Source: an uncultured Candidatus Saccharibacteria bacterium (GTDB lineage: Bacteria; Patescibacteriota; Saccharimonadia; Saccharimonadales; Saccharimonadaceae). Taken from it: 64,000 bases of DNA. A model generated the notes under the pieces. The model saw only the letters and a list, made by a program, of their open reading frames with translations. It did no database searches and was not told the DNA's origin. Of the stretch, positions 15,077-23,146 are shown in pieces. The stretch covers positions 1 to 64,000 of the forward strand of contig CAMVCW010000003.1 of the NCBI GenBank assembly GCA_947166125.1, in the 5' to 3' direction. Within the stretch, counting starts at the first letter, position 1. Every line of letters begins with the position of its first letter. Made by a program: the position numbers and the translations under genes.

Positions 15077-17875
15077 CTATTTCCGCTTAGCTTTTGATTT
15101 CTTCTTTTTAGAAGATTTTTTCTTACTACTACCTCTTTTTACTACCTTCACAGAAGTTTTGCCACTAGCGCCCTTTTTCTTAAACTCACTATCCAAATTT
15201 TTATCGCCCGCCGAAATTTCATTAACACCCTTTTCAGTCTGCGATTCGGCCATCTTGGTTAATTCAGATTCATATTCTTCACCATCCGTCACATCATCCG
15301 CTGCTGCTTCTGCCGGCGTAATAGATAGTAGTATCTTTAGTACTTCTTCGCGCAAATTCCTCTGTAAACCATCAAATAGCTTCTGCGATTCCGAACGATA
15401 TTCTACCAATGGATCGCGCTGCCCCACACTACGCCAGTGAATCCCTTCACGCAAATGCTGCATATTCTCAAGATGCTGCATCCATAAAGTGTCCAACACC
15501 TTCAGATACACCTCACGTTCCACTTTGCGCATCGTTTCAGCACCAAATTCCAGCTCTTTCTTATGATAAGCCTCTTCCACCGCTTCTAGTGCTAATTTTT
15601 CACGTTCCTTTTCTTTACGAATTAGCCCAATTCCGTGAATTAAATCATCATCAAAGTCAAATACCGCTTTAAATTCTTCATCAAACTTCTTATTTACCCG
15701 TGAAGAAAATTCTGTCAACATTTTAGTTTCATCACGCATCAGCCGCTTGATCTCTGGGAAGATATTATCACCTTCCAAAATCTTGCGCCGCATCATATAC
15801 ACCACTTTGCGATGGCGGTTGATTACATTATCATACTGTACCACATTCTTACGAGAATCAAAGTTAAAACCTTCTATCCGTTTCTGCGCCGCCTCTAGAG
15901 TCCGCGAAATAGCTTTGGTCTGGATAGGCATGTCATCATCCACGCCTAAGCGCGTCATCAGCATCTTTACCCTATCACCCTGGAAAATCCGCATCAGATC
16001 ATCTTCACAACTCACAAAGAATTGCGTTGTACCAGGATCGCCCTGCCGGCCGCCACGACCTCTTAGCTGATTGTCTACCCGCCTAGAGTCATGCCGTTCC
16101 GAGCCTATCACCACCAAGCCACCCAGCTCTTTTACGCCTTCGCCTAGTTTAATATCCGTACCACGACCCGCCATATTGGTAGCCAATGTAATCGCACCCT
16201 TTTCGCCGGCTTTTGCGATAATCGCCGCCTCTCGCTCATTATTTTTCGCGTTTAAAATTTCATATGGCAAATCAAACTGTTCCAGATATCGTGCAATTTC
16301 TTCATTGTTCGCGATAGAACCAGACCCCACCAATACCGGCTGACCCTTTTCGTGATATTTTTTAATCTCCTCCGCAATCGCCTTTAGTTTTGCTGCCTTA
16401 GTTTTATAAATCAAGTCGTCTTTATCTATGCGCGCAATTGGCTTATTCGGCGGGATCTGAATTACATCTAGTGCATAAATCTGCTGGAACTCCTCCGCTT
16501 CAGTAAACGCCGTACCCGTCATACCAGATAATTTCGTATACAATCTAAAGAAATTCTGGAAAGAAATCGTCGCAAGTGTCATAGATTCCTGTTTTACCAC
16601 CACACCTTCTTTGGCCTCTATTGCCTGATGCAAGCCCTCATTGTAGCGCCGCCCCTGCATTAACCGGCCAGTATGTTCATCTACAATAATTACTTCGCCA
16701 GAATTGGTTACTACATAATCTTTATCGCGCTTAAAGATAATTTCTGCCCGAATTGCCTGTTCCAAATGATAAACCAAACGCGTATTTTTGGTAGAGTATA
16801 AATTCTCTACGCCCAAAATCTCTTGGACTTTCTCAATCCCTTTATCTGTCAAGGTCACGCTACGTCGTTTTTCATCTAGGATATAGTCCTCTGGCACCAA
16901 ACGACTCGCCACCTTGGCAAACTGATAGTAACTCTCTGGATTATCCCCCGCTGGCGCTGAAATTATAAGAGGAGTCCGCGCTTCGTCAATTAGGATGGAG
17001 TCCACCTCGTCGACAATCGCAAAATTTAGACCCCGTTGACGTAAATATTGCACTTCGCTGGTCATATTGTCACGAAGATAATCAAAACCAAACTCATTAT
17101 TGGTGCCATAAGTAATATCCGCCGCATAGGCTTCCTTACGAGTAGCCGGTTTCAAATGACGAAACCTTTCATCGTCGTGCTCTTCGTTCTCATACTCACT
17201 ATCATATACATAGGAAGCGTTGTTAATAATCACACCCACGCTCATGCCAAGAAAATCATAAATTGGACCATTCCACCCAGCATCGCGCTGCGCCAAGTAA
17301 TCGTTTACCGTCACGACATGCACACCACGACCAGTCAAACCGTTTAGATATGCCGGGAGCATTGCCACCAAGGTCTTGCCTTCACCGGTTTTCATCTCGG
17401 CTACTGCACCCTCATGCAATACCATACCGCCTATCAACTGTACGTCATAAGGTCGAAGTCTCGCTACACGCTTAGCAGCTTCTCGCGCCACCGCAAACAC
17501 CTCCGGCAATAGTTCATTCAAAATTTTTACGTCACTCACTGGTGGGCGCTTCTTGCCAGTTTTGTTAATACCCTGCTCGGCACGTGCCACCCTCAAAGCT
17601 TTGTCGATTTTTCGCTTAAATTCTTCTGTTTGCTCGGCCAACTCTTCGTCGCTCATAGCCTCATATTTCGGCTCTAGCTTATTAATCTCTTGAGCTTTCT
17701 TCCACATACGCTTCAAAGTTTTCTTTTGCGCATCACCAAAAATCCCCTGCAAAAACTTTGTCAATGCGGACTTATCTGCCAACTTGTCAGTAGGTTTCTT
17801 CTCTTTCCGCAATTTCGGTTTTTTGTCAACTTTTTTCACATCAGCCTTCACAGCCTCTTTAGGTTCTTTCGTCAT
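15077..17875 (-). CDS. secA: preprotein translocase ATPase SecA
   Basis: 932 residues. SecA drives unfolded secretory proteins through SecYEG. Seen: Walker A MKTGEGKT at about 161-168, the Walker B/DEAD-like VDEVDSILIDEARTPLIIS, NMAGRGTDIKLG, and LRGRGGRQGDPG in the second motor domain. The N-terminus has an extra ~35-residue Lys-rich tail. The C-terminus lacks the zinc-binding CXCX(n)CH motif and ends in a Ser/Lys tail instead. GGAGG precedes the ATG. Confidence 0.97.
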   Translation of the reverse strand: MTKEPKEAVKADVKKVDKKPKLRKEKKPTDKLADKSALTKFLQGIFGDAQKKTLKRMWKKAQEINKLEPKYEAMSDEELAEQTEEFKRKIDKALRVARAEQGINKTGKKRPPVSDVKILNELLPEVFAVAREAAKRVARLRPYDVQLIGGMVLHEGAVAEMKTGEGKTLVAMLPAYLNGLTGRGVHVVTVNDYLAQRDAGWNGPIYDFLGMSVGVIINNASYVYDSEYENEEHDDERFRHLKPATRKEAYAADITYGTNNEFGFDYLRDNMTSEVQYLRQRGLNFAIVDEVDSILIDEARTPLIISAPAGDNPESYYQFAKVASRLVPEDYILDEKRRSVTLTDKGIEKVQEILGVENLYSTKNTRLVYHLEQAIRAEIIFKRDKDYVVTNSGEVIIVDEHTGRLMQGRRYNEGLHQAIEAKEGVVVKQESMTLATISFQNFFRLYTKLSGMTGTAFTEAEEFQQIYALDVIQIPPNKPIARIDKDDLIYKTKAAKLKAIAEEIKKYHEKGQPVLVGSGSIANNEEIARYLEQFDLPYEILNAKNNEREAAIIAKAGEKGAITLATNMAGRGTDIKLGEGVKELGGLVVIGSERHDSRRVDNQLRGRGGRQGDPGTTQFFVSCEDDLMRIFQGDRVKMLMTRLGVDDDMPIQTKAISRTLEAAQKRIEGFNFDSRKNVVQYDNVINRHRKVVYMMRRKILEGDNIFPEIKRLMRDETKMLTEFSSRVNKKFDEEFKAVFDFDDDLIHGIGLIRKEKEREKLALEAVEEAYHKKELEFGAETMRKVEREVYLKVLDTLWMQHLENMQHLREGIHWRSVGQRDPLVEYRSESQKLFDGLQRNLREEVLKILLSITPAEAAADDVTDGEEYESELTKMAESQTEKGVNEISAGDKNLDSEFKKKGASGKTSVKVVKRGSSKKKSSKKKKSKAKRK

Positions 17876-17916
17876 AAGCCTCCAAACAGAATTAACTTCC
17901 CCCCTATTTTATCATA

Positions 17917-18279
17917 TTATTTCCTCTTAATAAAGAGGCTTCGCAAGCTTTTCTTCTGACGATGTGGCTGCATTTCTAGCTTATATCTCCGAATCTGCCC
18001 GAGCAACTTAGCCTCTACCAAATCCACCCCAGCAAAAACATTAGAGCATTCATCTCTTGCTGCAATTACCTTACCGCCAGGAATATCCATTGCTACCGAA
18101 ATCTCATATTTTTCACCCTTACTCTTGCCAATTTCAGCTACCACGATCTTAGCTACTACGTCCTTTTTGAATCCGCGTGGCAAATATCTATCCAGCTTGC
18201 CAATTCGTTTTTCAGCATATTTCTTAAACGGCTCTTCAATTCTGTAGCCATTGCCACTCATTTCAATTTTTTCAATCAT
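17917..18279 (-). CDS. hpf: ribosome hibernation promoting factor, short form
   Basis: 120 residues, matching the short HPF/YfiA class without the C-terminal dimerisation domain. Seen: N-terminal IEKIEMSGNGYRIEEPFKKYAEKRIGKLDRYLP and the basic C-terminus MQPHRQKKSLRSLFIKRK. HPF sits in the mRNA/tRNA channel of idle 30S subunits. It follows serS with a 1-nt gap and precedes secA, as in several bacteria. Confidence 0.88.
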   Translation of the reverse strand: MIEKIEMSGNGYRIEEPFKKYAEKRIGKLDRYLPRGFKKDVVAKIVVAEIGKSKGEKYEISVAMDIPGGKVIAARDECSNVFAGVDLVEAKLLGQIRRYKLEMQPHRQKKSLRSLFIKRK

Positions 18280-18280
18280 T

Positions 18281-19525
18281 TTAGATCTCCTCTCTATTGT
18301 TTAAATATGGCCTCAGCACTTCTGGCACTTTTAACCTACCATCTGGCGTTGCGTAATTTTCCAACATTACCACTAGTGCACGCGCCAAAGGTATTGCCGT
18401 ACCGTTTAGTGTGTGCACATACTCTACGGTGCCGTCTTTACGTCGTACTCGCACATTGCAAGCTTGTGCCTGGAAATTAGTACAGTTAGAACAACTCGTG
18501 ATTTCTTGATATTTCTGATTTACTGGAGACCAATACTCCATATCATATTTTTTAGCCGCTGGCGCACCGAGATCCCCTGCTGCAATATTCACTACATGGT
18601 ATGGTATACCTAGCCCTTGCCAAATATCTTCTTCTATTGCCAAAATCTTTTCATGCATTTCTTTGCTTTGTTCTGGCAAACAAAATACATACATCTCCAA
18701 TTTATTAAATTGATGCACCCGGAATAGCCCACGCGTATATTTACCATATGTTCCAGCCTCTTTCCTAAAACACGCCGAATACCCCGCATAAAGTAGCGGT
18801 AATTCATCCTCATCAATAATTTCATCCATATGATAGCCAGTAAGTGGCATTTCCGCCGTGGCAATCATTGCCAAATCTTCACCCTCTATATAATACTCAT
18901 CAGACTGTTCCGAGGTCCGCGGATTAAAACCACAGCCCTCAAGCACCCGCGATGACACCATATCTGGTACCGTCATATAGGTAAAGCCGTGTTCTAGTAC
19001 TTTAGAAAGTCCATATTGTAAAAGCGCGTTCTCCAGCAAGGCTAGTTCACCTTTCAAATAGTAAAACTTCGCCCCCGCCACCTTTGCGCCACGCTCAAAA
19101 TCCACCCAATCACGGCTCACGGCATAATCTAAATGATCTACACCCGTCTCATGATTTTCGCCCCAGCGCTTAATTTCTACACTATCTTCTTCTCCGCCTA
19201 ATGGCACATCGTCAAAAATAATATTCGGCACGGTCTTAATTAGTGCTTTTAAAGCCCCCTCAGTCTCGCCAAGTTTTGCCTCTTTCTCAGCTAGCTCTAT
19301 TTTTATTTTCTTCCCCGCCTCAATTAGCTCCGGCTCCGGCTTACCACCCTTCATTTTGGCAGCTATCTCATTACGTTTCTGTCTAAGCTCCTCTACTTTT
19401 GCTAATTCGGTCTTCCTTTTGTTATCTATATCCAATATTTCACGTATATTTACTTTATAGCCCTTTTCCTTAGCCGATTTTTCTACAAGTTCTAAATTTT
19501 CTCTAATAAACTTCACATCTAACAT
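18281..19525 (-). CDS. serS: seryl-tRNA synthetase
   Basis: 414 residues. Class II synthetase that charges tRNA-Ser. Seen: the N-terminal coiled-coil arm (about 30-105), motif 2 FRKEAGTYGKYTRGLFRVHQFNKLEMYVF, ATAEMPLTGYH, and motif 3 LNGTAIPLARALVVMLENY. Length is typical. Transcribed with hpf. Confidence 0.97.
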   Translation of the reverse strand: MLDVKFIRENLELVEKSAKEKGYKVNIREILDIDNKRKTELAKVEELRQKRNEIAAKMKGGKPEPELIEAGKKIKIELAEKEAKLGETEGALKALIKTVPNIIFDDVPLGGEEDSVEIKRWGENHETGVDHLDYAVSRDWVDFERGAKVAGAKFYYLKGELALLENALLQYGLSKVLEHGFTYMTVPDMVSSRVLEGCGFNPRTSEQSDEYYIEGEDLAMIATAEMPLTGYHMDEIIDEDELPLLYAGYSACFRKEAGTYGKYTRGLFRVHQFNKLEMYVFCLPEQSKEMHEKILAIEEDIWQGLGIPYHVVNIAAGDLGAPAAKKYDMEYWSPVNQKYQEITSCSNCTNFQAQACNVRVRRKDGTVEYVHTLNGTAIPLARALVVMLENYATPDGRLKVPEVLRPYLNNREEI

Positions 19526-19570
19526 GCCCTCATTATATCACTATTCCAATAAATCTGCTATAATAGAGAA

Positions 19571-20422
19571 ATGGAAAATGCTTTCACAATCTTACCAATG
19601 AGCCAAAATTTTACTCTCGTCCCTGGCGAAACTTACACTGGCTCCATCACCGTAGTTAATCCCGTAAATTCCACGAGCGATTTCGCTTATTCTGTCTCTG
19701 TTTCTCCATATAACGTCATTGGCGAAGATTACCAAGCCGACATCTCAAATGTTTCCGCCTACTCCAAAATCGCGGATTGGATCACTATCGATAATCCTAC
19801 TGGTTCCATCAAGCCCAACGAATCTCAAGAAATCAATTTTACTATCAACGTCCCAGCCGATGCTGCAGCCGGAGGCCAATATGCCGCCATTATGGTGTCT
19901 TCCGATCCTTCCAAGCAAGAGTCCGAAGGCGTTTCTATTAATAACGTCTTTGCCCTTGGTAGCATTATTTATGCCGACGTAGAAGGCGAAGTTACCCATG
20001 AAGGCTCCATTCTGCAAAATAACATCCCAGAATTTTCTACCGTTACACCAGTAGCCGTCAGCGCCCTACTAGATAACCATGGCAATGTTCACGAAAACGC
20101 AATTTTTGCTTTAAATGTCACCAATGCTCTTACTGGCGAAAAAATCTTCCCCACCGACGAAGATCAAAACAATCATTTCTCCGAAATAGTCATGCCAGAA
20201 ACTACCCGATATATCACCCGCAATATAGATAATCTCCCTGCCCTTGGCATAGTAAAGGTGGAGCAAACTATTTACTACAATAATGAAGTTTCTACAGTCA
20301 GCAAAAATATTGTCTTGTGTCCTATCTGGTTCTTCTTCTTGGTAGCACTTGTTATTTTCAGCATTATTGGCTTCATTGTAGCTAGCGTCCGCCACCATCG
20401 CCGTAAAAAGTCTACCATTTAG
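19571..20422 (+). CDS. membrane-anchored protein with DUF916-like beta domains
   Basis: 283 residues. Seen: MSQNFTLVPGETYTGSITVVNP and PTGSIKPNESQEINFTINVPADAAAGGQYAAIMV, which look like the bacterial DUF916/WxL-associated beta-sandwich. One membrane helix lies near the C-terminus (about 250-272), followed by a basic tail RHHRRKKS. The beta domains should be outside, yet no signal peptide is visible: TATAAT ends 6 nt before this ATG and an in-frame stop lies just upstream, so no longer start exists. It ends 18 nt before the DGR template -10 box. Role unknown. Confidence 0.7.
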   Translation: MENAFTILPMSQNFTLVPGETYTGSITVVNPVNSTSDFAYSVSVSPYNVIGEDYQADISNVSAYSKIADWITIDNPTGSIKPNESQEINFTINVPADAAAGGQYAAIMVSSDPSKQESEGVSINNVFALGSIIYADVEGEVTHEGSILQNNIPEFSTVTPVAVSALLDNHGNVHENAIFALNVTNALTGEKIFPTDEDQNNHFSEIVMPETTRYITRNIDNLPALGIVKVEQTIYYNNEVSTVSKNIVLCPIWFFFLVALVIFSIIGFIVASVRHHRRKKSTI

Positions 20423-20439
20423 TATAAGTTGTATTACAA

Positions 20440-20445
20440 TATAAT
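20440..20445 (+). promoter_or_regulatory. -10 box for the DGR template RNA
   Basis: TATAAT with start expected near 20452, ~180 nt before the template repeat. The -35 region is weak. No gene lies between it and the repeat, so the template RNA is its likely product. Confidence 0.5.
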
Positions 20446-20451
20446 GGGGGA

Positions 20452-20877
20452 AATTGCAACGGGAAACCGCTATCCCATAATACTACCGGACCGTATTTTT
20501 CATTAATCCCGCCAGCGCTTTCTCTAAAATGCAACTTTACAAAAAGAGTTGGATGAGCCCACTCCTATATGATAGAAGTCCCATTAAAACCACTATTTTC
20601 TACGGGAAGTAGTGGCCAAAGCAGCTCTGGAATCCCCTCTATGGTTTGTGCGGTCCGGCAACGTCAACAACGGTAATCTCAACAATCCAGGCTCTGAAGC
20701 GAACTACTGGTCTAGTACGGTCAACAGCAGCAACAACGCCTACAACCTAAACTTCACGGCTACTAACGTTAACCCGGCCAACAACAACAACAGGAACAAC
20801 GGGAGGTCTGTGCGCTGCGTAGCGCGCTGATATTAGCTCCCTCTCTCCTCTCTTCTCCGCAACTCTTTTCTCCCCCA
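20452..20877 (+). ncRNA. DGR template RNA (predicted)
   Basis: Predicted transcript carrying a ~180-nt leader and the template repeat. AAAAGAGTTG at 20542-20551 is the exact complement of CAACTCTTTT at 20860-20869, so the ends can pair and close a ~310-nt loop around the template. In studied DGRs the flanks of the template are needed for RT binding and cDNA priming. The 3' end is not known; it may run antisense into the RT gene. No protein is proposed although a frame stays open through the repeat. Confidence 0.6.
20630..20869 (+). repeat. DGR template repeat (TR)
   Basis: 240 bp aligning without gaps to 22907-23146 (minus). By hand about 25 positions differ and all are A in this copy; C, G and T positions are identical. 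In the frame of the target it has 18 AAC and 2 AAT codons, the classic layout that diversifies residues without making stops. The last ~60 bp (GCGCTGCGTAGCGC and the pyrimidine-rich end) are identical in both copies, as expected for the homing region. Confidence 0.95.
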
Positions 20878-22044
20878 CTATTTTTCAAAAACCCAACCAT
20901 TCGCATCGAACACCTCTTTTTTTAATTTATTCGCATCTAAATGCATCATAATTCCCAGATACGAGACTATACTCTCAGTATCCTTATATCCATACATAAG
21001 CCCAATCGAAGCTAATCGAAACTTTTTCTGCAATCTATCGCTCGGGTACAAACAATGCGGATATACTCTTGCCCCCAAAAAACTCATCCCCTTTTTTACT
21101 TCTTGATAATATCGCTTCTGTTTATGTAAAGTTAGCCCGAGCTTTGCATTCAAAAAATACTCTATTCTTAATATATCACTTTTTAATTTTTCATATTCTT
21201 CTTCTGGCACCATAATAAAAAAATCATCCACATATCGTCCATAGTTCTTATATCCCAAATTATAAAAAACGAATCTATCTAATTGATCCAAATAAATATT
21301 TGACACCAACTGCGAAGTAAGGTTGCCAATTACTATACCTTGCCCTGGTGGCTGTCCAAAAAGACTCTTCTTTGGAGGCAATACTCCAGGACTCCAATTT
21401 ACTACCGGTCCACGCTTCCACGCTTTGCTTACCGGATCATCAAAAAGTACTCTTCGCCACAAAAAATCACAAATTTTATACATCTGGTATCCCATCCGAT
21501 CGTTCATTACGTCTTTAAATTGCTGCTTCAGCCCCCAACTCACGCGCTCATATAATTTCTCACGCGGCAAACTCATAAAATAGCCCCTTATATCTAGTTT
21601 TACAATGTATGCTTTTTTTGTATAATTATTAGTGACTTTTTGCATAAATTTTTGTGCACGTCTCATACCAAAAAGCGTCCCTTTTCCAACCCTACATGAA
21701 TAAGAATCATAAAGGAATCTTCTATCCCACCATCCCGCCTGCATATTGTAAAGAAAATGGTGCACTACCCTATCCCGAAACGGCGCCGCAAAAATTTCCC
21801 TTACCATCGGATCAAATATTACAAACGATACACTAGCACTTGGTTCATAACGATATTCCAATATCGAATCTCGTAAATTCACTAAATTTCTTAGCCAATG
21901 AAGCTCAAAGCTATGCTCATCGCATGTCTTGATCTTACCTTTCCTGGCTTCCGTAAATGCCGCCGTCAGCTCTTCCAGCAGCCACTGGCGTAATCCATCT
22001 CGATAAATCTTATCTACCTTATTTTCTGGATCGATCGGTTCCAC
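20878..22044 (-). CDS. DGR reverse transcriptase
   Basis: 388 residues. It copies the template RNA into cDNA with errors at adenines, and the cDNA replaces the variable region of the target. Seen: IFAAPFRDRVVHHFL (about 84-98), motif A KLDIRGYF with Asp151, the DGR-type IGNLTSQ at 239-245 in place of the group II intron-type QGxxxSP, catalytic YVDD at 271-274, and FLGARVYPH near 322-330. No maturase, endonuclease or integrase domain is present, which separates it from group II intron RTs. The ATG lies inside the last codons of the upstream avd-like gene (26-bp overlap), so the two are translationally coupled. Confidence 0.96.
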   Translation of the reverse strand: MEPIDPENKVDKIYRDGLRQWLLEELTAAFTEARKGKIKTCDEHSFELHWLRNLVNLRDSILEYRYEPSASVSFVIFDPMVREIFAAPFRDRVVHHFLYNMQAGWWDRRFLYDSYSCRVGKGTLFGMRRAQKFMQKVTNNYTKKAYIVKLDIRGYFMSLPREKLYERVSWGLKQQFKDVMNDRMGYQMYKICDFLWRRVLFDDPVSKAWKRGPVVNWSPGVLPPKKSLFGQPPGQGIVIGNLTSQLVSNIYLDQLDRFVFYNLGYKNYGRYVDDFFIMVPEEEYEKLKSDILRIEYFLNAKLGLTLHKQKRYYQEVKKGMSFLGARVYPHCLYPSDRLQKKFRLASIGLMYGYKDTESIVSYLGIMMHLDANKLKKEVFDANGWVFEK

Positions 22045-22861
22045 GTTTTATTTGTCTATCTATTCTTTTCTCTATATCCAGTACATTTTCGCCCACCTTC
22101 ATACAATTTTCCCTAGTCCATAATTTCAATCCTGCTACTATCTGCAATTCTATCAATAGCTGATGTATCGTCTGTCGCATTTCGCGCCAATATGGCAATA
22201 AATCTTCTGGTCTATTCCTCCCACACTCTGCCATTTTATAGTATGTTCGAATCACCTCATCCATTATATTCACCATCCGCTCGCCATTGGTAGCACTAGA
22301 AAGTTTATCCATCCTCCTATAACATATTCTATGTAGTCTAGTTGATACTTCTATTAATTTTTGATACAATGCCGGATCAATAAAGTCCACTTTTACGATG
22401 CTGTTTACTGCAAGTTGCCTAATACTCTCCTCATTTTTAATTCTGTCCAATTCTTCTTCAGTTAAAGCTTTTTTTAACTCAAAAATCATACACTTATCTT
22501 TTATCTGCTCTTTTTTATACAGTCCCACTTTTTCCAACCTGCTTCTTACCACATCAAATCCTCGTGTCCGTATTCTACCTATATCATACTGAATATAAAA
22601 ACTATCAAAATCATCAGTCATTGTCACCGGCACTCCTAGTGGTAAACACACCATATATTTATATATTAGTGCCGAATGTTCACTCATCTCACACCACCCC
22701 ATCTCACCATCACACGGTATTACCAAAATATACTTTCTATTGTTCGATTCAAACTTTATCGCTCTACGTTTGAGCCTATCGTATTCTTTTCTTTCTATTC
22801 TACCAATTTCTTCAAAACTTCTATTTTTAGTTTCATTTTTTTCATCCACTTTCATGGTCAT
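22019..22861 (-). CDS. DGR accessory protein, Avd-like helical domain with extra N-terminal domain
   Basis: 280 residues. The C-terminal ~115 residues (ALYQKLIEVSTRLHRICYRRM ... LLPYWREMRQTIHQLLIELQIV ... VLDIEKRIDRQIKRG) are predicted to form amphipathic helices like the Avd/four-helix-bundle proteins that bind the RT and template RNA. The first ~165 residues are a separate, mixed alpha/beta region (RKYILVIPCDGEMGWCEMSEHSALIYKYMV; FDSFYIQYDIGRIRTRGFDVVRSRLEKVGLYKK, a possible winged helix) that typical ~110-130-residue Avd proteins lack. Its position directly before the RT supports the role. The Avd assignment rests on context and helix pattern, not on a recognised signature. Confidence 0.75.
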   Translation of the reverse strand: MTMKVDEKNETKNRSFEEIGRIERKEYDRLKRRAIKFESNNRKYILVIPCDGEMGWCEMSEHSALIYKYMVCLPLGVPVTMTDDFDSFYIQYDIGRIRTRGFDVVRSRLEKVGLYKKEQIKDKCMIFELKKALTEEELDRIKNEESIRQLAVNSIVKVDFIDPALYQKLIEVSTRLHRICYRRMDKLSSATNGERMVNIMDEVIRTYYKMAECGRNRPEDLLPYWREMRQTIHQLLIELQIVAGLKLWTRENCMKVGENVLDIEKRIDRQIKRGTDRSRK

Positions 22862-22870
22862 ATCATAACC

Positions 22871-22876
22871 ATTATA
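22871..22876 (-). promoter_or_regulatory. -10 box for avd-RT
   Basis: Minus strand TGT-TATAAT, 9 nt before the ATG at 22861. It lets avd-RT be expressed apart from the target gene. Confidence 0.6.
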
Positions 22877-22906
22877 ACACCATTTTCCTATTCATCGGTC
22901 TCGACA

Positions 22907-23146
22907 AAAAGAGTTGCGGAGAAGAGAGGAGAGAGGGAGCTAATATCAGCGCGCTACGCAGCGCACAGACCACCCGCGGTACCTGAGGTTGCCGTTGGCC
23001 GGGTTAACGCCAGTAGCCGTGAAGTATAGGCCGTAGGCGTAGTAGCTGCTGAGGACCGTACTAGACCAGTAGTACGCTCCAGAGCCTGGATAGTTGAGAT
23101 TACCGTAGTAGACGTAGCCGGACCGCACAAACCATAGAGGGGACCC
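22907..23146 (-). repeat. DGR variable repeat (VR) in the target gene
   Basis: Counterpart of the template at 20630-20869. Template AAC codons appear here as TAC, GGC, CTC and CGC; an AGG became TGG and a GAA became GGG. It covers the last ~65 codons of the target plus 39 bp past the stop. Relative to the template it is an inverted repeat. Confidence 0.95.

Noticed and set aside
20612-20830. An open reading frame across the template repeat ending CVAR-stop
   Set aside because: It is the DGR template: it has no proper start or ribosome-binding site, repeats AAC codons, and mirrors the target gene. Reading it as a gene would miss its role.
20878-22044. Group II intron or retron reverse transcriptase
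   Set aside because: There is no maturase domain, no intron RNA core and no msr/msd signature, while the IGNLTSQ motif and template/variable repeats indicate a DGR.
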